Part shown: positions 20,193 to 28,376 of the stretch, one piece after another | Layout of the letters: each line of letters begins with the position of its first letter | Numbering within the stretch: position 1 is the first letter of the stretch | Assembly: GCA_004299085.1 (NCBI GenBank) | Contig: SCQV01000007.1 | Location: 1-44,836, forward strand | Source: Chitinophagaceae bacterium | GTDB lineage: Bacteria; Bacteroidota; Bacteroidia; Chitinophagales; Chitinophagaceae | DNA: 44,836 nt | Direction: 5' to 3' | Notes under the pieces: model-generated | Databases searched by the model: none | What the model saw: only the letters and a program-made list of their open reading frames with translations | What the model was told of the DNA's origin: nothing | Program-made: the position numbers and the translations under genes

Positions 20193-20312
20193 AAACCTGT
20201 CTTATGTCAAAGAACTAAAATAAAAACTGTTACCTATGTATTGTTACGAATACGACCCTTAAAAACCCTTAAGGGTCAAACTGAAATATATATTTCTTAA
20301 CGGTTCTCTAAA

Positions 20313-20333
20313 AGTGTAACCTATCTTATGCTA
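20313..20333. repeat. Right IS terminal inverted repeat
   Basis: Reverse complement of the left terminal repeat with one mismatch. Confidence 0.85.
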
Positions 20334-20359
20334 TACGACAAATAATTAATAATTAAAAA

Positions 20360-20818
20360 ATGAAATCCTTTTATTTCATATTGATAGTGTTATTGGTAAG
20401 CCATACGCTTCATGCGCAAGCGGATGACCCCATAAGCTGGTCTTTTCATGCAGAAAAGTCCGGCAATAAAATTTATATCGTTCATCTTTCGGCTACTATC
20501 CAGCCGGGCTGGCATATCTATGCACAACAGCAACCAAAGGATGCCATTGCACAGCCGACAAAAATTGATATGTCCAATAACCCATTGGTATTAATAAAAG
20601 ACAAATGGAAAGAAGCAGGTAAAAAAGAAATACAGGATTTAAAGACGTTGGATATTGCTCAATTTTATTATACCGGTAGCGTAGATTTTGAACAATCCGT
20701 GCAATTAAAAGCGAACGTGCAAACCAATCTTACCGGCGCTATTACCTATATGGCCTGCACGGATAAAATGTGCTTGCCGGTCAGGACTATTCGTTTCAAC
20801 ATTTCTTTAGGTAAATAA
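20360..20818 (+). CDS. Stand-alone DsbD N-terminal (alpha)-domain-like periplasmic protein
   Basis: 152 aa; signal peptide; IQPGWHIYAQ and CTDKMCLP motifs typical of DsbD alpha domain; no TM or C-terminal thioredoxin domain. Confidence 0.75.
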   Translation: MKSFYFILIVLLVSHTLHAQADDPISWSFHAEKSGNKIYIVHLSATIQPGWHIYAQQQPKDAIAQPTKIDMSNNPLVLIKDKWKEAGKKEIQDLKTLDIAQFYYTGSVDFEQSVQLKANVQTNLTGAITYMACTDKMCLPVRTIRFNISLGK

Positions 20819-20825
20819 AAAATAA

Positions 20826-20904
20826 GCGTGAGGGATAGCAGTGGTAGCCAGCAGCCAGGCGAGGACTATAAGCGGATAGACCGACGGCTGCAAAGCCGGC
20901 ACGC
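20826..20904. ncRNA. Putative structured RNA or REP-like element upstream of the TlpA-like gene
   Basis: Closing stem GCGTG/CACGC and hairpin CGGCT-GCAA-AGCCG with GNRA loop; non-coding GC-rich gap. Confidence 0.35.
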
Positions 20905-20940
20905 CAAAAGAAAAAGAATAAAGCAGTAAAATAATACCCC

Positions 20941-22269
20941 ATGAAAAAATTAGTTTTAGTATGCGTGGCATGCTTCATTTCGGTTTCCCTATTCAGTCAG
21001 GTTGATACTATAGATTACCCGGTGATAGGCAAGAGATGTCCTGATTTTATTTTGAAAGATGTACAGTATCATTCTAAAAATAAGATAACACCGAGTGATT
21101 TAAAAGGGAAATTTGTAATTCTTGATTTTTGGTCGAGAACCTGTTCAAGTTGTATTGCCGCATTCCCTTATTTGAATAAATTAGAAAAAGAATTTTCTAA
21201 TAATTTAGTAGTTATATTGGTAGGATATGAAGATGATAAAATCCGAGATGTTTATGAAACTTATAAGAGAAAATTGGCCTTAAGATTCCCGATCGCCTAT
21301 GATACGCTGTTATTTAATCAATTTAAAATACAAGGAGTCCCTTATGATTTATGGATAGATTCATCCGGTATTGTTAGAGCGGTAACGTCGTCAGACGATG
21401 TTAATAGGAATAATATTTCTGATTTTATAGCAATGAAATCATTCATGTGTCAAGATCTTAGTGTAATAGGGAAAAGAAGAATGGAAGAAATGTACAGGAA
21501 TAATAATACTGTCTTTGATTCTTTGCATATTAACAATGATACTACAGCTTTTTATTCTGAAATAAATATATGGGATAAAAGTTTGCAGCCCTTACGGTTC
21601 CCTTATGGCGTTTCAACTTATGTAAAATTACTTCGGAATGCGAAACAAAATAATCGTGAAAGATTGAACAACTATTTGATTATGGGAATTGACTTTAAAA
21701 ACTTCTTTGAATTGGCATATTTGGGCAATAGTATTTTGGTGCAGGATGACTCTACCTATCCTTTCCCTATTATTAATGTTAAGGATACGTCTGGTCTTTC
21801 TAATTTTTTAAGTCATCGCTATAATTACCTTCTACATTTACCAAAAAGGGATGAAGATATTGATATTACTATGCACGCAATGCAACATGATTTGGAAGGC
21901 TATTTTGGGTATATTGCTTATGTTAAATATCAAGAGATGCCTTGTTTAGAATTAGTTGCCTCAAAAGAAGCGATCAAAAAATTGAGATCTCAGGGTGCGT
22001 CTATAAACAATCATAAGAATTTCGTCACTCCTTCGGAGATTTCAATTGATAACCTTTCATTTAAAACACTTGCCAAAGTTCTTGAAGGAACACTTCACTC
22101 TTATCGAATTATAGACGGTACTAATTCAGATGAGAATATTGACATTGAATTAAAAGATGTTCCATTACAATATTTGGATGATGTGAAAGCTGCATTAAAT
22201 AAGATAGGAATTGACTTAGTGCCAATCACTTCAAAAATGAAAACACTCATAATTACGGATAAGAAATAA
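20941..22269 (+). CDS. TlpA-like thioredoxin-fold protein
   Basis: 442 aa; signal peptide; CSSC in VILDFWSRTCSSCIAAFPYLNKLEKEF; long C-terminal extension. Confidence 0.85.
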   Translation: MKKLVLVCVACFISVSLFSQVDTIDYPVIGKRCPDFILKDVQYHSKNKITPSDLKGKFVILDFWSRTCSSCIAAFPYLNKLEKEFSNNLVVILVGYEDDKIRDVYETYKRKLALRFPIAYDTLLFNQFKIQGVPYDLWIDSSGIVRAVTSSDDVNRNNISDFIAMKSFMCQDLSVIGKRRMEEMYRNNNTVFDSLHINNDTTAFYSEINIWDKSLQPLRFPYGVSTYVKLLRNAKQNNRERLNNYLIMGIDFKNFFELAYLGNSILVQDDSTYPFPIINVKDTSGLSNFLSHRYNYLLHLPKRDEDIDITMHAMQHDLEGYFGYIAYVKYQEMPCLELVASKEAIKKLRSQGASINNHKNFVTPSEISIDNLSFKTLAKVLEGTLHSYRIIDGTNSDENIDIELKDVPLQYLDDVKAALNKIGIDLVPITSKMKTLIITDKK

Positions 22270-22304
22270 ACCGCTGGAATTAAATATCCAACGGTCTATT
22301 TAGG
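22266..22304. terminator. Imperfect hairpin terminator between convergent genes
   Basis: aaataaaccgctgga-attaaata-tccaacggtctattta. Confidence 0.55.
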
Positions 22305-22314
22305 AGATTTTAGT

Positions 22315-22590
22315 TTAGCTCCCAGAACGCTGCAAAGGCTGTTCGCAGGTACCGTTATCATCTGTTAAGTACAACTGTGCATTAGGGTTGTTTGAATCAA
22401 CAAACTGAGTACACCCCGATATACCCACAGGACAATTTTGGTTAGTTGTAGTGGACATACAGTCGCCAGTTACACTATCAATATAGAAAACCGTTGTTTG
22501 CCTTTGATGATTGGCTGCTTTCGTTGCGAAAGCACTGCTTACTGCGAACGCTAACAATGCGGCGCCCAGCAGCATTTTGTTCTTTTTCAT
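22315..22590 (-). CDS. Small secreted DUF6520-like protein
   Basis: Start moved to MKKNKMLLGAALLAFAVSSAFATKAANH; four Cys in the mature part; same relative position as 9165-9467. Confidence 0.6.
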   Translation of the reverse strand: MKKNKMLLGAALLAFAVSSAFATKAANHQRQTTVFYIDSVTGDCMSTTTNQNCPVGISGCTQFVDSNNPNAQLYLTDDNGTCEQPLQRSGS

Positions 22591-22761
22591 ACCATAAAAT
22601 TTAGAGTGAAATAATATAAAATTCAATGCCCTCCAATACCTGTATATGCAACAGGCTGTCCCGTTTTACTTCCTGCATAGAGCCGGGCAGCTCTATGCAA
22701 GAAGGAGTTATGTTTTTCATTTGTATGGTTTACCCCCTTTTTAACAGGTTAATGGATAAGT

Positions 22762-23217
22762 TTATTCCGTTATTGGCCAATAATTTTTTTGTCCTTTTAC
22801 TTTCGGCATATCACCTCCAAAAGAAAGCCATACGCCTATAGCCGCCAAGATGGTAAAGCAGGTATTAAATATCAGGTGCGCTCTCCAACTCATGTAACGC
22901 AATAACCCCCCACAAGAGCACGGAACGTCTTTTGCAAAAAACACCAAGTAGAGGGCATAACCGGTAAATACCAACATCATCACCAGCGAAGCTACTAAAG
23001 CCGGCTTGCGCGTCCGGGCAAACAACAAGGCTATGGCTACCGTTATTTCAGCGACTGGCAATACAATAGCAATCATATTTGCATACCCGCCTAACAAAGG
23101 CGATATTTTCAAGTCGCCTCTAAAGTCGTTAAATGTGAGCAACTTGCTCAAGCCTACATTGATAAATAATATCAATAAAAGATAGCTGATTACCTCAACA
23201 ATTCTTTGCTTTTTCAT
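22762..23217 (-). CDS. MauE/DoxX-like redox-associated membrane protein
   Basis: 151 aa; four predicted TM segments; PCSCGGLLRYMSWRAHLIFN parallels PCSCGGLIQALGWKGHIFFN of 9590-10036. Confidence 0.78.
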   Translation of the reverse strand: MKKQRIVEVISYLLLILFINVGLSKLLTFNDFRGDLKISPLLGGYANMIAIVLPVAEITVAIALLFARTRKPALVASLVMMLVFTGYALYLVFFAKDVPCSCGGLLRYMSWRAHLIFNTCFTILAAIGVWLSFGGDMPKVKGQKNYWPITE

Positions 23218-23252
23218 CCGACAATTTTTAAAGATTTCATGCTATGGTCTGT

Positions 23253-23732
23253 TTATAATTCTTTTATTTTTTCCAGCAGCGTATCCATCTGTATAGCCCC
23301 GGTCATTATTCCCCGCAGGCGGTCCTCTTTATCATAGAGCTGCATATACGGCGTGCTTTTTATCGGGTAATGGTCGGGCAGGTACCAGCCGGTATCCCGC
23401 CCGATCACGATGTTCTTAAATTTTCCCAGGTGGTAATAATTCCGGTAAAAACGAATGTCGCTCAATGGGTCTATGGAGACTAAGTAAAAGCGTACGTTTT
23501 GCAGCTTGTTCATATTGTTGATAATGGCTTCTGTCTCTCGCTGGCAATACTCACAATCGGTGTGAAAAAATATTATCAATACAGGTTTGCCCGGTTGTAT
23601 GTTGCCGGTATTCACCACGGTAGTACTGTCCAAAAGCAGAAGATTGAAGGCTGGTAGCTCCCTCTCCGGTTGCCTGTTGCAACGGCAAAATGCCAGCAGT
23701 GAAATGATCAATAGGACGGATAGCTTTGTCAT
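23253..23732 (-). CDS. Thioredoxin-like lipoprotein
   Basis: Start moved to MTKLSVLLIISLLAFCRCNRQ (lipoprotein signal); CEYC in VLIIFFHTDCEYCQRETEAIINNM. Confidence 0.8.
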   Translation of the reverse strand: MTKLSVLLIISLLAFCRCNRQPERELPAFNLLLLDSTTVVNTGNIQPGKPVLIIFFHTDCEYCQRETEAIINNMNKLQNVRFYLVSIDPLSDIRFYRNYYHLGKFKNIVIGRDTGWYLPDHYPIKSTPYMQLYDKEDRLRGIMTGAIQMDTLLEKIKEL

Positions 23733-23898
23733 GGTTTTTAGGTATATGGTTTGCACTTTCATCGGCAAGGTGATTGGCATACCTTACTTTCCGAATGGTT
23801 CAGGTTATGGTAAATATCATTGCTGCTCCTTTACAACAAAGAGACAACATAGATTTCACGTACAAGTGTCCAATCGGGACTTTTTTTATGGGAGCGTA

Positions 23899-24933
23899 TC
23901 AAAACCGCATACGCAACTTTCCGGGCGTATTATGAAACATTTTTTTAAAAGCTTTTTCAAAACTTTGCAGGCTGGAGTAGCCGAACTCGTAAGCGATTTC
24001 CTGTACGCTCATCAGGGGATGGTCCAGCACCATTTCGCGTGCATTTTGTAGCCGGTGCTGTAACCAGTAAGTATAAATACCTTCACCATATTCCTGTTTG
24101 AACAGGTTTTTCAGTTTTTTCTCGTTCATACCTGCCACCCGTGCAAGTTGTTCAATTCTTTTAATGTCCGAAAGGTCGCCCAGTATAAGATTGCTGATGT
24201 GGTGTACGGCGTCAATATCCTTATTGAGAATGATTTGTGAGCCTTGTACAAAATCCCGCTGACAGGAAATAGCCTGTACGAACAGCAACTGTACCAGCAG
24301 GTCTATGGCGAAGTAGTTGGGCAGAGGCCGATTCAATTCCAGTAAAATGTCGCGACATGCGGACAGCATCTGTGCCGTAGCATATAAAGGCCGCGGGAAA
24401 AAAGGCGTGAATTGCCCGTCCAGTATCCGGTTGATAAAAGGATTGAGTAAAGCAGGAAAATAGGTGGCCATTCGTTTGAGGAAACTCAGGGCAAAATGAA
24501 AATCCATTGTAGAGACAACCTGCCCCGATTCAAACTTTACCACGTTTTCAAAGAAAGGCGAATAGGTGATGTTGAACTGCGTTTCTTTCAGATATATTTC
24601 CCGCATAGGGGTGAGGTGATACGCCACATTATTGTTGATAAGAATGTTTAGCTCAATGGTAGCGACATTGACTCCGCTTACGAACCTGCGGGAGTGTTTA
24701 AGCCCATAATGGCTCAGCCAGAGGGTGTATTCCCGGAAAGGCATCTCCTGAAAAACCATCGTACCGAAATCTCCCGTGAGCGCGTAAGCGCTACCCGGGA
24801 TAATAATGCCGTTAAAGGATGCAGGAATCTCATTGCTCCATATAAGCGGGTCGTACTGGTTTTCCGTATGGACATCAAAAAGTCCCATGATGCTTCCCTG
24901 ATTGGATACCAAAAAGTGCCGGTAGGACACCAC
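23899..24933 (-). CDS. AraC-family transcriptional regulator
   Basis: C-terminal double HTH (IEQLARVAGMNEKKLKNLFKQEYGEGIYTYWLQHRLQNAREMV...SVQEIAYEFGYSSLQSFEKAFKKMFHNTPGKLR); start uncertain (24888 possible). Confidence 0.9.
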   Translation of the reverse strand: MVSYRHFLVSNQGSIMGLFDVHTENQYDPLIWSNEIPASFNGIIIPGSAYALTGDFGTMVFQEMPFREYTLWLSHYGLKHSRRFVSGVNVATIELNILINNNVAYHLTPMREIYLKETQFNITYSPFFENVVKFESGQVVSTMDFHFALSFLKRMATYFPALLNPFINRILDGQFTPFFPRPLYATAQMLSACRDILLELNRPLPNYFAIDLLVQLLFVQAISCQRDFVQGSQIILNKDIDAVHHISNLILGDLSDIKRIEQLARVAGMNEKKLKNLFKQEYGEGIYTYWLQHRLQNAREMVLDHPLMSVQEIAYEFGYSSLQSFEKAFKKMFHNTPGKLRMRF

Positions 24934-25041
24934 AGAACAAGGCTACCGACCTAATTTGGCAGATAAAAGCCACTTATTCTGACGTAGAATTAAGAACTAA
25001 GATATTAAAAGATTGAATAATAAGTAATAAAAATTTTAAAT

Positions 25042-25710
25042 ATGGATATAGATTGTTTTTTTTCGAAATATGGATTGCCCGATACTCCTGCTGCCGGCTT
25101 GCAGTCACATATCCTCTTTTCAAAGGAGTTCCCAAGGAAAGGCTACCGGCTGGAAATAAAACCGCTGTGTCTGCAATCGGATATACCGATAGTACATCGT
25201 TGGACAACACAACCTTATACGCAGAAATTCTGGCAGGTGCAATGCAGCGTAGAAGAGCTGTACAATCAATACCTTAAGTTGTTGAAGGAAGGAATGCTCA
25301 ATGCGTTCATCGTACTGCTGAAAGGACTATATGTAGCGCAAGTGGATGTCTATCCGGTATTAAAGGACGAGCTGGCCGCCCACTATCCGGCACAGCCTAC
25401 GGATTTCGGGCTACATCTTTTGATGGCGCCGTATAAAAACATCATTCGCAGTTATCCCAGAAGGCTGGAGCACCTTTCTCAGGATGTGCTGATAACGGCC
25501 TTATCTTTCCTGTTCAGCTCCGGTTCGATACAGCGGGCCGTTGCAGAACCGGACTGTCGTAACGGGACAGCCAACCTGCTCGCACAGGAAGTGGGTTTCC
25601 GGATGATAAAAAAAATACAGTTGTCGTATAAAGAAGCTAATCTGTATGAATATACCAAAGATGCTTTTCTGAAAAGGCATCCGGTAACGGATGCTGAACA
25701 ATATCCTTAA
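25042..25710 (+). CDS. GNAT-like acetyltransferase of the siderophore type (IucB/RhbD/AlcB-like)
   Basis: 222 aa; HRWTTQPYTQKFWQ, VAQVDVYPVLKDELAAHYPAQPTDFGLHLLM; near N-hydroxylase gene. Confidence 0.8.
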   Translation: MDIDCFFSKYGLPDTPAAGLQSHILFSKEFPRKGYRLEIKPLCLQSDIPIVHRWTTQPYTQKFWQVQCSVEELYNQYLKLLKEGMLNAFIVLLKGLYVAQVDVYPVLKDELAAHYPAQPTDFGLHLLMAPYKNIIRSYPRRLEHLSQDVLITALSFLFSSGSIQRAVAEPDCRNGTANLLAQEVGFRMIKKIQLSYKEANLYEYTKDAFLKRHPVTDAEQYP

Positions 25711-25727
25711 AACAAAATAACATTGCT

Positions 25728-26798
25728 ATGAATCCTTCGAGAAACACCACCATAGACGTGGCAAGGGGCTTTATTGTCTTCATTATGCCCGCCGTACACT
25801 CCCTGATGCTTTACAGCACCAAATCCGTACAGACTTCGTGGCTCGGCATTATTTTCGGTTTCCTTGCCGAAGGGCCGGGTGCACAATTATTCATGGTGTT
25901 GATGGGCATATCCCTCACGCTGGGCAGGCCGAAGACCCTTCGGAAGGTGCTAATCCGCAGCTTGTTGTTATTAGCGCTGGGCTACCTGCTCAATCTGACG
26001 AAACTGCTCATCCCGTATTCTTTAGGAATGTTTCCACCCGCACTATTGCAAGCTTACGGTATTGCACCGGGTGTACGTGGCGCGTTGCAATTGCTGACGA
26101 TGGGCGATATTCTGGAATTCGCCGCTCCTGCATACCTGCTTACCTGGATGGTGTACCGGCTTCCCCATAATCGTATTTGGGCTGTTACGGGCATCTTAGC
26201 GGTTACAGTCGTCTCACCTTTAGTTTGGGACAAACAAAGTGTCATTATAGTAGTGCAATACTTGTTGCAGCTCATCGGCGGGCAGCCGCCACGGGTCTTT
26301 TTCCCGCTTTTTCCCTGGCTGGTCTATCCACTCTTTGGATTGTTGTTGGGATGTTGTATGAAGCAATGGAAAACCCGAAAGCTCTATCGTAATATGGCTT
26401 TTGCAGGTATCCTGCTGCTGGTGGCCGGTAAAGCACTGGCGCATTTTGAACCTGCGGGGTGGGAAGGCAATTTTTACCGCACAGGGCCTGCGGGAACATT
26501 GTATCATCTTGGCATTGTAACATTATGGCTTTGCCTTTGCCGGCTGGCCGTAACGAAAATCAGGTGGAATTATTTCTACCAATTTTTGTCGTGGTTGAGT
26601 AAACACATTACCAGCGTTTATATTCTGCAATGGAATGTTGTCTGCTGGCTGTTGCCGCTGTTTGGATTCAGCCGGTTGGGGCTGCTGCCCTCCGTATGCG
26701 CGATTATTATTACCTCCGCCGTGAGCTTTGGACTTAGCCGGTTCATGGACAAACTATCTGTATCCTATCATCCATTAAAAACCATATCGTATGAATGA
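25728..26798 (+). CDS. Multi-TM protein, DUF1624/heparan-alpha-glucosaminide N-acetyltransferase-like
   Basis: 356 aa; many TM segments; N-terminus TTIDVARGFIVFIMPAVHS...AQLFMVLMGISLTLGR; overlaps next start (ATGA-type coupling). Confidence 0.7.
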   Translation: MNPSRNTTIDVARGFIVFIMPAVHSLMLYSTKSVQTSWLGIIFGFLAEGPGAQLFMVLMGISLTLGRPKTLRKVLIRSLLLLALGYLLNLTKLLIPYSLGMFPPALLQAYGIAPGVRGALQLLTMGDILEFAAPAYLLTWMVYRLPHNRIWAVTGILAVTVVSPLVWDKQSVIIVVQYLLQLIGGQPPRVFFPLFPWLVYPLFGLLLGCCMKQWKTRKLYRNMAFAGILLLVAGKALAHFEPAGWEGNFYRTGPAGTLYHLGIVTLWLCLCRLAVTKIRWNYFYQFLSWLSKHITSVYILQWNVVCWLLPLFGFSRLGLLPSVCAIIITSAVSFGLSRFMDKLSVSYHPLKTISYE

Positions 26799-28161
26799 AA
26801 CTACCTATGACCTCCTCGGCATCGGCATCGGACCTTTTAACTTAGGTCTTGCCGCCCTAACGGAAAATATTTCCGGTTTGAAATGCCTCTTCCTCGACGA
26901 GAACAATTCCTTTAGCTGGCACGCCGGCATGTTGATGCCCTGGGCAAGAATGCAGGTACCTTTCCATGCGGATTTGGTAACGCTGGCAGACCCATGCAAT
27001 AAGTATTCTTATCTTTCTTTTCTGAAAGCCAAAAATCGCTTGTTTCGCTTCACTATTCTGGAAAAATATTTTCCCTTACGCAGTGAGTACGACGATTACT
27101 GCAAATGGGTAGCCATTCAACTAAAAACATTATGTTTCGGCTTTAGGTGCGAAAGAGTAACATACGATAATAATTTACATATCTATAAAGTATTTGCATG
27201 GAATACCTACGATAAACAAACCGAATGTTTTTATACAAAGCATCTTGTTATAGGAATTGGCTCCGTGCCGCATGTTCCGGAATGTGCCAGGGATAAAATG
27301 CCCTTACCTTATTTATTCCATTCTTCCGCTTATCTCCAATGTAAAGAGGCCTTGCCGGATAAAGGTGACGTAACCATTATAGGATCAGGGCAAAGTGCAG
27401 GGGAAATCTTCTATGACCTGCTGGAGCAATACCCGCATCAAATCAAAAAGCTCCGGTGGCTGACCCGCTCCACATTTTTCCCGATGGATTACAGCAAATT
27501 TTCCTGTGAAATGACTTCACCGGAATATGTGGATTATTTTTATTCACTGGATAGTGCCCTGAAAGAAGAAATCCTTTCGCGGCAGGCGCATTTATACAAG
27601 GGCATCAACACTTCACTCATTGATGCGATTTATGATAAGCTGTATTTACTTTCTTTGACACATCCGTCTTTGTATTCCGATATTTCCCTGAACAACCATT
27701 GCGAATTGAAAGAGATACAACCGAACGGATCCGGAATGTCTCTGCGATTTTTTCATAGAGAAAAGAAGCAATGCTTTGAGCTTGCTACCGGAGCCGTGAT
27801 ACTGGCCACCGGTTACGAATATCCTTTCCCCTCCTTTCTCCAATCTGTCAGGGAACGGCTGTCCTTTGATGATGAAGGGCGTTTGGCAGCGCAACGCAAC
27901 TACAGCATTGATAAGGAAGGCCGAACTATCTTTGTCCAAAATGCCGAACTGCATACGCACGGTTTTAATTCGGCAGATTTGGGATTGGGTGTTTACCGCA
28001 ATATCATTATCATTAATACCTTATTAGCTCGTGAACATTACAGCCTCGGGGACGGCAATATTTTTCAGACCTTCGATGCTCCTGCCGGCATACCGCCCGA
28101 TATGCCGTTGAAGGAAGCAATACAAGACACTTTCTCACGTGTCTTAATTCCTGAAGGATAG
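26791..28161 (+). CDS. Lysine N6-hydroxylase/ornithine N5-oxygenase family protein (IucD/RhbE-like)
   Basis: 456 aa; YDLLGIGIGPFNLGLAALTE, FSWHAGMLMPWARMQVPFHADLVTLADP, VTIIGSGQSAGEIFYDLL, ATGYEYPFP. Confidence 0.93.
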   Translation: MNETTYDLLGIGIGPFNLGLAALTENISGLKCLFLDENNSFSWHAGMLMPWARMQVPFHADLVTLADPCNKYSYLSFLKAKNRLFRFTILEKYFPLRSEYDDYCKWVAIQLKTLCFGFRCERVTYDNNLHIYKVFAWNTYDKQTECFYTKHLVIGIGSVPHVPECARDKMPLPYLFHSSAYLQCKEALPDKGDVTIIGSGQSAGEIFYDLLEQYPHQIKKLRWLTRSTFFPMDYSKFSCEMTSPEYVDYFYSLDSALKEEILSRQAHLYKGINTSLIDAIYDKLYLLSLTHPSLYSDISLNNHCELKEIQPNGSGMSLRFFHREKKQCFELATGAVILATGYEYPFPSFLQSVRERLSFDDEGRLAAQRNYSIDKEGRTIFVQNAELHTHGFNSADLGLGVYRNIIIINTLLAREHYSLGDGNIFQTFDAPAGIPPDMPLKEAIQDTFSRVLIPEG

Positions 28162-28198
28162 ATATCACTATTCTGTCGCTAACGTAGCAACATAATTG

Positions 28199-28232
28199 AA
28201 AGGGGAATCGTAACTTTGATATCCCCTTTTCA
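28199..28232 (+). terminator. Rho-independent-type terminator after N-hydroxylase gene
   Basis: AAAGGGGA-loop-TCCCCTTTT. Confidence 0.65.
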
Positions 28233-28376
28233 GATATGTAACCATATACCTTTTGTCGCAAGGCAAAGGCGGTATATTCTATGTCCGTAGTTGCACAGTA
28301 GCTATGGATATCCCTTTCCACTTCCAACAGAAAATAAGGCAACGATAAGATCGTATTCACACAAAAATCTTCAGTT

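Larger units (their letters stand above)
18925..20333. mobile_element. Insertion sequence (DDE transposase, IS481-like)
   Basis: Right end agtgtaacctatcttatgcta (20313-20333) is inverted relative to tagcataacataggttacact at 18925 and 18954 (20/21 match); encloses a DDE transposase ORF. Confidence 0.85.
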
